Assembly: GCA_023417655.1 (NCBI GenBank)
Contig: JAEZFD010000054.1
Span: 62,001-126,000, forward strand
Length of the DNA stretch: 64,000 bases
From: Planctomycetota bacterium
GTDB taxonomy: Bacteria; Planctomycetota; Planctomycetia; Planctomycetales; Planctomycetaceae
Direction of reading: 5' to 3'
Positions 38,601 through 46,416 of the stretch are shown piece after piece. Numbering within the stretch: the first letter of the stretch is position 1; the number at the start of each line of letters is the position of its first letter. A program made the translations under genes and the position numbers. The notes below the pieces were generated by a model. The model saw nothing but the letters and a program-made list of their open reading frames with translations. It searched no databases and had not been told where the DNA came from.

Positions 38601-39028
38601 GAAAAGTTCCTGAATATCAATTCTCAAGGGAGTTTCTGGAGAAGTATCCGGAATTGGCTCCCGCCCCCGGATCGCCAGGTTCACAGTCCGGCAATGCCCT
38701 TCCGCCACTGAAGACGTCGACTCCGGATCTGGATCCGTTCGCCGGATCAGCTTTGCCGTCGACACCCTCCAGCTTCAACAGGAACAGCTCAACACAGGGG
38801 ACTCCATCCAGTCTGAATCCTCTGAGCCTGCCGTCCAGCTCTCAGCGATCGATGGATCTGAACGACGCCTTGCCAGCCGCAAATAGCTATCCCGCTGGAA
38901 TCAACAGGAACAGCGGAAGCCTGCCAACGTTGGCGCCTGTGGCACCGGCAGCGGCGACTCCACTTCTGAGTCCACCGTCCAGTCCTTCCGCCAATCCGCC
39001 CGCTCCGGCCGGACTGACTGAACAGTAA
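35663..39028 (+). CDS. GT39/PMT-like membrane glycosyltransferase with a 600-residue low-complexity tail
   Basis: A 1121-residue protein in two very different parts. Residues 1-500 resemble ArnT/PMT-type polyprenyl-phosphate sugar transferases: about ten membrane helices starting GFFWGIVLLHVIVWTIIA, a first loop containing AWGYPTHPPLAVW where the catalytic Asp-Glu motif would lie, and a soluble domain with VPVVAGPRQLVRNAVWNA. In the visible loop an Asp-Glu pair is not obvious. Residues 500-1121 are Ser, Pro, Gln, Asn, Thr, Gly and Leu, with few charges, including a run of GQPSMGQPSISQPS units and two copies of TGSSALKG (near 612 and 852). This tail is probably extracytoplasmic and unfolded. 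Such fusion is unusual for the family. The gene appears intact with no frameshift. Confidence 0.82.
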   Translation: MNWDGSRLRFREKSPFTVMLKQNRLDPTLGFFWGIVLLHVIVWTIIASKTQPNVPHRTLELLTAGRELAWGYPTHPPLAVWVTSIASQLAAPRLWPIYLMAQICGVVSVWSAWVVARKFLHPWTAVCGAIVLLGGYSCTIASSEFSSTHLASAFWSLSILAFHEALTEGRRRYWAATGVLLALGFLTSYGTLLLLITMFMFTLWNDHARRCWDSSWPFLAGLMMAAVMLPHLFWLAQNDFITIQSRLAPAASVAHHLEQPLAYLGTQLLCLIPVLLLLTPLVAWFSFEEPATRDSEERDFARQYLLWVTCLPPAVIFVLSLLAGPASTLFAGVTNWTYLGIALLLWAHLSETRLSWRRSLLRIGSSVGVFAAALIAINLMLPHLSRKAFNTHFPGRELARGIENAWQSYGYKGPVPVVAGPRQLVRNAVWNARQSSKVALYDDMIPNAPQGPMDQTLIEKGGVIVWKLDSEDSPGIQQLIQRFGKVSLANPIAMNWNGIADIPELQIGLAVVHPTLAQITTPAPNPLVSAPATTLPPNYPRAGTIPTQPMRNLNPSVSMPQSTGSPLPPLQSTGLSGTSSIPASYQYPADQPNTPANSLPSNPLPTANSNPTGSSALKGFDWPTPNNSLSTSGPSNSTLNPTSQLPPAGQSTIGQPSMGQPSISQPSMGQPTTGQSSFAQPSSAQPTNSWNLPGNPAGSSLPSQPSSPLGTPRDSLNDPFAKAPASSSNKSSLRESTGLEYSTGDLYSRLPSNNSLPQPGTSGNSLNQSLNSLPQPTMNKAPSSTSNFGEVLPEPAELPSGGSNWGNNGLPSTSKPDSQKMPPTQDQLSMPSSLTPSSLAPSTLNSGSQQPTGSSALKGLELPSRQPTVASPPEEVLPDFPSLNPRENLTPASASKNNNPAGAQFNRPLEADPSFMKPAQSLPPAQSLTPSPAPTPAPLNSVNGSGLEFRSPITGLGNGNTNSGLTGNSSTMNSGSASTGKVPEYQFSREFLEKYPELAPAPGSPGSQSGNALPPLKTSTPDLDPFAGSALPSTPSSFNRNSSTQGTPSSLNPLSLPSSSQRSMDLNDALPAANSYPAGINRNSGSLPTLAPVAPAAATPLLSPPSSPSANPPAPAGLTEQ
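37605..37730 (+). repeat. Degenerate GQPS-type tandem repeats within the low-complexity tail
   Basis: Units of five to seven codons ending in CAGCC/CAACCT/CAGTCC are arranged in tandem and encode GQST-IGQPS-MGQPS-ISQPS-MGQPT-TGQSS-FAQPS-SAQPT. The nucleotide copies differ mostly at third bases and in the first two codons. They lie inside the coding sequence and stay in frame. Confidence 0.7.
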
Positions 39029-39091
39029 ACACAGGGTCAAAACATATCGTCACCTGTGTGACGCATCCGTTCGCAGGAAACCGTTCCTGCG

Positions 39092-40957
39092 TTACGGATC
39101 CCGGCCCCACAGGCATTCCGCGATCCAGTCGAGGTCACTGGCCTGCTGTTGACGCGCCGATTCCGGGGTCGCGGCTCCTGCTGAGTTCAACGCATTGATC
39201 ACGATCAGCCGCACGACACTCGACAACGGAGTCCCCGGTTTCTGCGATAGTGCCCGCCGGATCATGGGATGGCTGCGGTTCAGAATCACTTCATTCAGTT
39301 GCGGCTGATCACTCTGAAAGTGTGATTCAATCAGACGCTGAAATCCGCGCGGGATCTCCCCACGCTGTTTCATTTCATCGAACGATCGGGCGAGTTCATA
39401 ACGCTCATTCAGAAACGCCATCACTGGTTGATCCTGACGGAAGGATCCCGTCATCACCTGAGCGTTCACGTCCTTCAGGAACTCCTTCCACTGGGGCTCG
39501 GCTTCCTCCAGATTCTGGACACCCAGAATTGCGGAAGCAAACCCCGGCGTACTCGGAGTTGCGATTCTCAGGTCCGTATCAATTCCACTCGCCTGATCGT
39601 CGTTCGCACACTGAGCGAGCAGAGATTCTTCGAAGGAGCGGAATGTATGTACGCAGGGAACATCATGCTCTGCGAAGAGCGAATTGACCCAGCGTTCCTG
39701 ACGGCGGTCAGTGTTGTACCAGATGACCCGATCGGCCTCTTCTTCATAGAGCGGGTCCGCTTTCGACCGTGTCAGGATCTCTTCCAGGGTCAGTGAACCA
39801 TGAGAGGTCGGCAGGCGATAACACCGCCGAAGCAGATCCCGCAGCCGCGCGTTCTCAAGAGCCGCACCGGCAAACGTATACCGATGCCAGTTAACAACCG
39901 CTTCCAGACGAGCCGGATCATTCAGTTCGAGTTCCCGGAAGTGCTGGAAAATCAGCTCTTCCAGTGTGCTGCGGATCCGTGCGAACTGCTCGTCCCGTAC
40001 GAGATCCTCACGACTGGTTGTCGGGACGCAATCATGCAGTTCCAGACATCCTCGCAGGAACGTCGCCCACGGGGGCAGCAGGCCCTGAATCTTTCGTGAG
40101 ATCACCATTCGCCGCACGGTCACCATGACCGTCGATTGATCGGTAAACCCCGGCACGCGCTGGGGCGTGACATACAAGGCACCAGCAATCGACGCAGGCT
40201 TCTCGACGCGGATCGGAATGACATCAATCGGCGCTTCGTCGAAGTATTCCTGCAGCGCGAGTTCAGTCGCTTCATGATCCTGCGAAGGCTCGAACCAGGC
40301 CGCCTGAATGACGTTGACTCTCTTCGTCTGAGAGTTCAGATAGATTGGAATCGGCAGGAAGTCAGCGTACTCCTGAATCGCTTTCACCAGTGCCGTTGTC
40401 TGGCTGGCGAGTGAGCGATACTCCGGCTTCAACTTCAAGGTGACGCTGGTTCCGACCGTCGAACGATCGATGTTCGACAGAAGGATGTCGGAACCCGTTC
40501 CCGCCTGCCAGAGAATTCCAGTATCTGATGAAGCATGACGGCTCGAGACGGCGATGTGATCGGCAAGCATGAAAGCGCTGAGCAGACCGACCCCGAACTG
40601 CCCGATGAGGTCGCCACGATCTCCTGCTCCTCCTGCCGACTCCGGGACTTCCCCCGATCGCTTGATCAGGCCGGTGATGCCGGCACCGACCGTCCCCAGA
40701 TACTCTTCCGCATCCTGCAGAGTCAGACCGATGCCATCGTCATGAAAAGTGAGAGTCCCCTGTTCGGCATCCTGAACGACATCAATCCGGCCCCGGAAGT
40801 CGAGATCGGTCCTCCGCCGTCGCATGATCGCATCGTGCGCATTCTGAAGCATTTCGCGAATGGGAGTATCAGGGCGGCTATAGAGCGAGCCTCCCATAAT
40901 GTTGATCACACCGGCGATGTCGACTTTGAAGGGAATCTGCCGTTGCCATTCAGTCAT
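39092..40957 (-). CDS. HSP90-family (HtpG-like) ATPase, variant
   Basis: A 621-residue GHKL ATPase. The N-terminal Bergerat fold is complete: Glu35 and Asn39 in IREMLQNAHDAI, Asp73/Asp74-Gly-Ile-Gly in FHDDGIGLT, the lid glycines at GTVGAGITG, and IGQFGVGLLSAFMLAD at 118-133. The middle domain resembles HtpG with VMVTVRRMVISRKIQGLLPP and the TSREDLVRDEQF loop. The C-terminal dimerisation region is shorter than in HtpG and ends at about residue 600 with an Ala/Gln-rich tail. It is probably a second, specialised chaperone. It starts at ATG 40957 and has no neighbour on the same strand within 200 bases. Clients are unknown. Confidence 0.88.
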   Translation of the reverse strand: MTEWQRQIPFKVDIAGVINIMGGSLYSRPDTPIREMLQNAHDAIMRRRRTDLDFRGRIDVVQDAEQGTLTFHDDGIGLTLQDAEEYLGTVGAGITGLIKRSGEVPESAGGAGDRGDLIGQFGVGLLSAFMLADHIAVSSRHASSDTGILWQAGTGSDILLSNIDRSTVGTSVTLKLKPEYRSLASQTTALVKAIQEYADFLPIPIYLNSQTKRVNVIQAAWFEPSQDHEATELALQEYFDEAPIDVIPIRVEKPASIAGALYVTPQRVPGFTDQSTVMVTVRRMVISRKIQGLLPPWATFLRGCLELHDCVPTTSREDLVRDEQFARIRSTLEELIFQHFRELELNDPARLEAVVNWHRYTFAGAALENARLRDLLRRCYRLPTSHGSLTLEEILTRSKADPLYEEEADRVIWYNTDRRQERWVNSLFAEHDVPCVHTFRSFEESLLAQCANDDQASGIDTDLRIATPSTPGFASAILGVQNLEEAEPQWKEFLKDVNAQVMTGSFRQDQPVMAFLNERYELARSFDEMKQRGEIPRGFQRLIESHFQSDQPQLNEVILNRSHPMIRRALSQKPGTPLSSVVRLIVINALNSAGAATPESARQQQASDLDWIAECLWGRDP

Positions 40958-41163
40958 GTCGATTTCCAGTAGGCCAACGATCCTCTGCGCCGGAGCACAG
41001 GGATCGATGCATCATGTTCATTCGGCCTGCCCGCCGTTGACTTCATTCAGCTGCGCTCAGTTCAGACCTGCCCTGATTTGAAGGCAGGCGTTTCCTCAGC
41101 GTTGACGATCTGCCTGGGTCGGAATCCAGAGAAGCCGACTGCAGGCTGTGACATCATGAGGAT

Positions 41164-42087
41164 TCAGACCGGCTTCGAAAAGGGCGTGAGCAGAAGACTC
41201 TTCAGCGCTTCTGTCAGGAACCGAGATTTCGGGATCGTCGGCCGTCTTTCCCAGACTCGATATTTTGCCTGCTCTATGGCATCGAGGATCAGCAGGCCGC
41301 CGCGTCGGAACAGGTCGATTTCCACTTTCAGCCGCCCCGGCATGTGTGCGACCAACGGGGTTCCCGCCAGCAGAAACTGACGAGCCCGATCGACCTCAAA
41401 CTGCATCAGGGCCGCGAACTCAGGAGTCGTGCGCCGCTCGGCGAACCGCTCCGGAGTCACTCCAAATCGCTCCCGGTCTTCTCGCGGAAGATAGATTCGA
41501 CCGATCGCATCATCTCGGGCGACATCCTGCCAGAAGTTCGCCAATTGCAGCCCGGTGCAGATTGAATCCGACCAGTTCGCCGTCCGATCATTCAGGCGCC
41601 GGACAAGTCCCAGAACGATCCGACCGACGGGGTTGGCGCTCCGCGTGCAATAATCCAAAAGCTGTTCGAACGTCTCATACTCTCGCACCACCTGATCCTG
41701 CTGGAAGGCAGATATCAGGTCATCAAACGGCTCCTGCGGGAGTTCAAACTCCTGAATTGTCGGCCAGAGAGCGACAAACACTGGGTGACGCGGTTTCCCA
41801 GCAAAGCAAAAGTCCAACTCCGCCTGCCACCAGTTCAGCAGGGCGGCGGCCCGTTCAGGGCTCCCAGACTCATCACCCAGGTCATCGGCCCAGCGACAGA
41901 ATGCGTAGACGTTGTAGAAATGCTGGTGCAGTGCCCTCGGAAGCAGAATGCTGGCAACGGGGAAGTTCTCGTAGTGCGACAGCGCGAGCGAACGGCAATA
42001 GTCCTCCGCTTCCTGACGGGAGACCTCGAGAGCAGGGGAGTCTGGCCCCCAGCGTTGCAGATCGGCCATGACAGACGGCTTGACCAT
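41164..42087 (-). CDS. hpnC: Squalene-pathway prenyltransferase HpnC
   Basis: A 307-residue all-alpha prenyltransferase. In the HpnCDE route it converts presqualene diphosphate to hydroxysqualene, which HpnE reduces to squalene for hopanoids. First Asp-rich motif: Asp68-Asp69-Leu-Gly-Asp72 in FCRWADDLGDE. Second: Asp188 and Asp192 in QLANFWQDVARD. The start YCRSLALSHYENFPVAS, near residue 30, is typical of HpnC rather than of HpnD. The ATG at 42087 follows GGGAG at five bases. hpnD, hpnE and the cyclase are not in the window. Membrane association is peripheral. Squalene supports hopanoids or, in some planctomycetes, sterols. Confidence 0.9.
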   Translation of the reverse strand: MVKPSVMADLQRWGPDSPALEVSRQEAEDYCRSLALSHYENFPVASILLPRALHQHFYNVYAFCRWADDLGDESGSPERAAALLNWWQAELDFCFAGKPRHPVFVALWPTIQEFELPQEPFDDLISAFQQDQVVREYETFEQLLDYCTRSANPVGRIVLGLVRRLNDRTANWSDSICTGLQLANFWQDVARDDAIGRIYLPREDRERFGVTPERFAERRTTPEFAALMQFEVDRARQFLLAGTPLVAHMPGRLKVEIDLFRRGGLLILDAIEQAKYRVWERRPTIPKSRFLTEALKSLLLTPFSKPV

Positions 42088-42159
42088 TGTTCTCCCGCCG
42101 TGAATTTCCGATCAGAACTGCGAGAACCAAAAAGCCGACAGCGGTCTTCGAAACCAACG

Positions 42160-42184
42160 AAAAAGGACGCTCGTAAGCGTCCTG
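42160..42184 (-). terminator. Rho-independent terminator downstream of the 32-aa basic protein gene
   Basis: AGGACGCT (42164-42171) and AGCGTCCT (42176-42183) form an 8-bp perfect stem with a CGTA loop. Read on the minus strand it is followed by TTTTTCG. It lies 140 bases past the stop of the mini-gene and just before hpnC, which starts at 42087. Confidence 0.75.
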
Positions 42185-42324
42185 CGACAATCTCGTCGTT
42201 TCGTTTCGGCCGGTTTCAGCCGAACCTCCCGCGGCCCCCTCTGCTCCAGACGCCTGACAGGCCATCTCATGCGGCATGTCGGTTCAGGGAGAGTGAAACG
42301 CCCCGGGAGCGTCTTCACCGAAAA

Positions 42325-42423
42325 CTATGTCTTGATCCCTGCTCGCTTCAGGCGGCGGGCCTTCGAGCTGGCCGGACGCTTACCGTGATTGGCTTTCTTC
42401 AATTTTCGCTGAGTCTTGGCCAT
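42325..42423 (-). CDS. Very small basic protein (32 aa), planctomycete type
   Basis: A 32-residue protein, MAKTQRKLKKANHG onwards, with 14 Lys or Arg and ending in AGIKT. GAGAGGG lies eight bases before the ATG, a strong Shine-Dalgarno. Its composition and size recall ribosomal mini-proteins and small RNA-binding basic proteins; I believe similar sequences occur in other planctomycetes but cannot check that here. It has its own terminator, and no other gene shares its transcript up to hpnC. It is too short for most gene callers. A ribosome-associated role is the best guess. Confidence 0.7.
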   Translation of the reverse strand: MAKTQRKLKKANHGKRPASSKARRLKRAGIKT

Positions 42424-42692
42424 GGCGAATCCCTCTCAATGTTTTTGAAATCAGCTCCCACTCTCGAATCTGCGGCGGCGGGAGAATTGGTGATTTGGTG
42501 AAGCGGAAGATTGTATCGGCCAAGCAGCCTAAGTGAAAGCGACAAATCCCTGATTGACACGCGGCGTTGCAACACTGGCAGCAGAACGAAAGAATAACAT
42601 TCCCGGGTTTTCATTTCCCGGCCGCGACTTCCTCTCAAAAACACGTTGTCCGGCTGCAAAAACCAGACGCAGAACCTGCAGTGTAAGCAATT

Positions 42693-44063
42693 ATGTCCAA
42701 AGACGTTGCATTCCAAAAAAACATCGGCACCGGACCTTCCTGCACCTATGGAATTCAGGAAGTCCTGACCGCCTGCCCCCAGACCGGCCAGCTGCTCGAT
42801 GTCCAGTACGACTGGAATGAGGTCGCGGTTCCCTCCTCGATGAAAGAATTCGCGAAGCGCTGGAGCGAACGCCAGAACCCCCTCAATTTCAGCGGAGTCT
42901 GGCGATTCAGAGAACTTCTGCCGTTCGCACCGGACGATCAGATCGTCACGATTGGGGAAGGTCAGACAATTCTGCAGAAGTCCAATCACGTCGCCAAATA
43001 CGTCGGACTGAACGAAGGAGGCCTGTTTCTCCAGTATGAAGGACTCAATCCTTCAGGCAGCTTCAAAGACAACGGGATGACCGCCGCGACCACCCATGCA
43101 CGCATGGTCGGTGCGAAAATCGCCGCCTGTGCGTCGACCGGGAACACCAGTGCTTCACTCGCAATCTACGCTGGCACCACCGGACTGCTGAAGGTTGTGG
43201 TCTTCGTCGGCAGTGGAAAGATTGCATTCGGCAAACTCTCTCAGGCACTCGATTACGGCGCATTGACCCTGCAGATCGAGGGGGATTTCGACGACGCTTT
43301 GAAGCAGGTGCGCTCCGTCTGCCAGGAAGCCGGCATCTATCTCTGCAACAGCGTGAATCCGTTCCGACTCGAAGGCCAGAAATCGATCATGTATCGGGTT
43401 CTGGAAGGACTGAACTGGGAAATCCCTGACTGGATCGTCGTCCCCGGTGGGAATCTCGGGAACTCCAGCGCCTTCGGAAAAGCCTTCGCAGAACTCAAGG
43501 AACTGGGGCTGATCGACCGGATCCCACGCCTCGCAGTCATCAATGCAGCGGGTGCGAACACACTTTATCAGCTTTATGAAAAGCAGGGATTAAGGTGGAA
43601 TCAGGGTGCTCCTGACGAAGCACTCGTTGCCTCTTTCTATCAGGAAATGGACCAGCAGCACCGTCGGGCGAAAACACTCGCCAGCGCCATCGAAATCAAT
43701 CGGCCTGTGAATCTCGAAAAATGTCTACGGGCATTAGATGTCTGCGACGGTGTCGTTCGCGAGGTGACGGACGCCGAGATCCTCGACGCTAAAGCTCAGG
43801 TCGGGGCGGGCGGCTTCGGTTGTGAGCCCGCCAGTGGAGCCAGCGTTGCGGGAGCACGCCTGCTGCGACAACAGGGAATCATTGCTCCGAGCGATCGAGT
43901 CGTGTGCATCCTGACCGGTCACCAGCTCAAAGACCCCCAAGCCACCGTAGACTACCACTCGGCCGGGAAATCTGGGGAAACTAATCAAGCTTATCGAAAC
44001 CAACCGGTCTCAGTTCCAAATAAACTTGAATCAATTCTGGAAGTTATCAGCCGATTTAGATAA
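42693..44063 (+). CDS. thrC: Threonine synthase
   Basis: A 456-residue fold-type II PLP enzyme that converts O-phosphohomoserine to threonine. The PLP lysine is Lys125 in EGLNPSGSFKDNGM. The phosphate-binding glycine loop is VVPGGNLGNSSAFGK, and the dehydratase-like ASTGNTSASLA is conserved. A Cys-rich opening (GPSCTYGIQEVLTACPQTG), rather than the extended N-terminal domain of the enterobacterial enzyme, places it in the plant/archaeal-like class. The C-terminal 25 residues after ILTGHQLKDP are poorly conserved. The stop codon is inside a 9-bp perfect inverted repeat. No other thr gene is adjacent. Confidence 0.92.
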   Translation: MSKDVAFQKNIGTGPSCTYGIQEVLTACPQTGQLLDVQYDWNEVAVPSSMKEFAKRWSERQNPLNFSGVWRFRELLPFAPDDQIVTIGEGQTILQKSNHVAKYVGLNEGGLFLQYEGLNPSGSFKDNGMTAATTHARMVGAKIAACASTGNTSASLAIYAGTTGLLKVVVFVGSGKIAFGKLSQALDYGALTLQIEGDFDDALKQVRSVCQEAGIYLCNSVNPFRLEGQKSIMYRVLEGLNWEIPDWIVVPGGNLGNSSAFGKAFAELKELGLIDRIPRLAVINAAGANTLYQLYEKQGLRWNQGAPDEALVASFYQEMDQQHRRAKTLASAIEINRPVNLEKCLRALDVCDGVVREVTDAEILDAKAQVGAGGFGCEPASGASVAGARLLRQQGIIAPSDRVVCILTGHQLKDPQATVDYHSAGKSGETNQAYRNQPVSVPNKLESILEVISRFR

Positions 44064-44067
44064 CTTC
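44040..44067. repeat. Perfect inverted repeat spanning the thrC stop codon
   Basis: GAAGTTATC (44040-44048) and GATAACTTC (44059-44067) are perfect complements around a 10-base loop; the TAA stop at 44061-44063 is in the right arm. It could be a hairpin ending the transcript, although no clean T-run follows. Confidence 0.55.
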
Positions 44068-44688
44068 ATATTAAGTGGATTTACTTCGTATGGTTTGGCA
44101 AAGATTCTGGTCTTGCCAGAACCATGCAACCCGAGATAAACAGTGCCACGCGCAACCGTTTATCGATGGGTAAGTAAATTCATCAGAATTGCACCTAGGT
44201 CATCCCTGATCATCTCTTGCCAGACGTTGACCTGTCTACAATTCGGGGGGAACTGTCGGGGCCGATGTCGGCAGGAAACTCGTGGGGCAGCACGAATTCA
44301 GACTGAATCCTTACTGATTCCATTTCAAAACTCCATCGGCAGATCCATTCGGATCATCTCATTCAGAGCAGAGCGTTCAGCGTCTCATTTCCGGGACATG
44401 AACTGAGCAGAACGAGCCAAGTCGTCGTTCAACGGGATTTCCCGTCGCGACTTCCTGAGCTGCAGTCTGCAGAGCGAATCAACTTCAGAAAATTCAAACA
44501 ACCAGCAGTCATTCCTGAAGAAATCGTCTTCAGGAACCGTTTCGCAGTGCGCGGGCAACTCGGGAGTTGAATTGGATCGAGGACGAAATCGTCATGCAGG
44601 CGGCAAGCCTGACTGCACAGGATCTGACGCAATCAATCTCACTCAGTAAAATGTTACGGCTAACAGGCAAATCTCTAGGGAAAGTCTG
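44068..44688. other. Long intergenic region after thrC with two inverted repeats, no gene
   Basis: No convincing gene. TTCCTGAAGA/TCTTCAGGAA (44512-44536) is a perfect 10-bp inverted repeat with a 5-base loop. TGGTTTGGCAA..TTGCCAGAACCA (44091-44124) is a second, imperfect one. Neither is followed by a clear T-run. Open frames here have no protein-like features. Confidence 0.5.
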
Positions 44689-45204
44689 ATGTTAAGCCCG
44701 TTCGAAGAGCTCGAATATGTCGCGGATTTCCTTCCGGAGGAAGGTGAATCCGTCGTAATCAGTCGCGAGTCTGGGGAGCTGGTCTGCCAGCCGCATTCTC
44801 TCGTCGACTTAAGGGACGGCGTTGAAGACGCCGAACTGTATGGACGGCTGATCCAGATGAACGATCAGCTTTCCCTACAGAACCGTCTCCCTTATTGGCT
44901 GGCCGCCGGATCCGTCTGCTGGGGAACGGCAATTCTCTACGGAATCATTGGTTTCTCAGTGTGGCACTGGTACCTCGTTCCGGGGCTCGTCTTCCTCTCA
45001 CTCGGTGGGGCCCTCCACTGGAGTCAGAAGCGTCGGGATGCCCTCTTTCACCGGACTGTCTATCCGCTGCTGAATCGCCTGCTCGCGCGACGCCGGATGA
45101 AACCCCATGTTCTCCTGGCCGGCGTGAGCCATCACCAGGAACTTCGCACTCTCCACAACGAACTGGTCCGCTGGATGACCGAGCGTCATTTCCCTGCGAC
45201 GTGA
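44689..45204 (+). CDS. Membrane protein of unknown function, two TM helices
   Basis: A 171-residue protein with AGGGAAA upstream of its ATG. An acidic, soluble N-terminal part (about 1-60, including FLPEEGESVVISRESGELV) precedes two adjacent helices at about 69-110 (LAAGSVCWGTAILYGIIGF and WYLVPGLVFLSLGGALHW). A basic, Arg/His-rich tail follows (KRRDALFHRTVYPLLNRLLARR, then HHQELRTLHNELVRW). Both ends should be cytoplasmic. No family is recognised. A rhomboid protease gene follows on the same strand after 235 bases. Confidence 0.7.
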   Translation: MLSPFEELEYVADFLPEEGESVVISRESGELVCQPHSLVDLRDGVEDAELYGRLIQMNDQLSLQNRLPYWLAAGSVCWGTAILYGIIGFSVWHWYLVPGLVFLSLGGALHWSQKRRDALFHRTVYPLLNRLLARRRMKPHVLLAGVSHHQELRTLHNELVRWMTERHFPAT

Positions 45205-45439
45205 ATTCATTTGCCGGGGGAATCTGACTTCTCAGCGTTTTTCTGCTGCAGAACGCCCCGGACTCATCGCCTCTCTGGAAAATTTGAAGTCCCACCCTCG
45301 TCGAGTCGCATTGTAAACGCGATGATATGAAGGGCTGACCGAAGCCGGTTCGCGCACTGAGTCGGGTGCCACAGTTGCGGATCCGTGAACCAGAGAAACG
45401 TCGCGCATGTGTGCGCTACGCGGAGAAGGTGTCGAAGTC

Positions 45440-46339
45440 ATGGGGATCGAGAGTCGGGAATACATGGCGGGCGAAGGTGGTTCGCGCGGAACAGGTCCTG
45501 CCAGCTGGACAGCCGTCACGACGTTGATCGTGATCAATGTGATCGTATTCCTGGTCCAGACCGTCTTCCCCAACGTCATTGAACCCTGGTTCATGCTCAC
45601 GCCCCAGGTCGTCACGCAGGGTCAAATCTGGCGTCTGACGACCTACGACTTCCTGCACAGTACCGACGGCAATCTTCCGCTCCACCTGCTGTTCAACATG
45701 TGGTTGCTCTGGCTTGCAGGCACTCGAGTCGAAGCCGCGATCGGCAAGCGGGAATTCTTCGTGTTCTATCTCGTCGCAGGGATCCTGTCTGGCGTCATCT
45801 TCCTCGCGTGGAGCGCACTGATGCAGACGGACGCGGTTGCGATTGGTGCCTCGGGAGCAGCTGTCGCCGTGATGATTGTCTATGCCATGTATTGGCCGCA
45901 TACCCGCTGGTATATCTATGGCATCCTGCCAGTGCCGGTGATTGTGCTGGCCGTCATTGCAGCAGCTTTCGATATCCTTCCGATGCTTCAGGAACTGGGA
46001 GGACGTGGTGCCGGGGGAAATATTGCCCACTCAGCTCACGTCGGCGGAATGCTGTTCGGCTTTCTCTACGCCCGAAATGGCTGGCGGCTGGCAGGCTTTC
46101 TGCCGGGTGGCTCTGGAAAGAAATGGTCGAATCCACTGAAATCCCGTCCGAAACTTCGGGTCCTGAATCCCGAAACACTGGAACCTGACCGTGAGGAGAC
46201 GATTCCCGTCTCGGTCGAAGCCCGACTGGATCAGCTGCTAGAAAAGATCTCGGAAAAGGGTGAAGCGAGCCTCACCGCTGAGGAGCGCAAATTCCTTACG
46301 GATACCAGTCGCCGATATCGCAGCCGCAGGGAGTTCTGA
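45440..46339 (+). CDS. Rhomboid-family intramembrane serine protease
   Basis: A 299-residue membrane protease with six or more helices. The catalytic Ser138 is in GASGAAVAV; His200 in HSAHVGG completes the dyad; Asn86 in LLFNMWLLW matches the oxyanion-hole Asn. Rhomboids cut single-pass membrane substrates within the membrane. The C-terminal 70 residues after the last helix carry an Arg/Glu-rich segment (LDQLLEKISEKGEASLTAEE) found in planctomycete rhomboid-like proteins. I start at ATG 45440, behind GAGAAGG; ATG 45407, 11 codons upstream, is possible. Substrates are unknown. It converges on the large membrane-protein gene. Confidence 0.92.
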   Translation: MGIESREYMAGEGGSRGTGPASWTAVTTLIVINVIVFLVQTVFPNVIEPWFMLTPQVVTQGQIWRLTTYDFLHSTDGNLPLHLLFNMWLLWLAGTRVEAAIGKREFFVFYLVAGILSGVIFLAWSALMQTDAVAIGASGAAVAVMIVYAMYWPHTRWYIYGILPVPVIVLAVIAAAFDILPMLQELGGRGAGGNIAHSAHVGGMLFGFLYARNGWRLAGFLPGGSGKKWSNPLKSRPKLRVLNPETLEPDREETIPVSVEARLDQLLEKISEKGEASLTAEERKFLTDTSRRYRSRREF

Positions 46340-46416
46340 GCGATCTGCTCATGGAGCATGAATCCCACCCAGAACGCGGGGGAACTTTCCGCTCTCCACT
46401 CGTTCAACGTGCGGAA

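Noticed and set aside
40435..40972. Open frames on the plus strand over the HSP90-like gene
   Set aside because: Shadow frames of the confirmed minus-strand gene.
44143..44406. 87-codon open frame in the gap after thrC
   Set aside because: Arg/Ser/Ile mix without family resemblance, no ribosome site, and inverted repeats lie nearby; likely non-coding.
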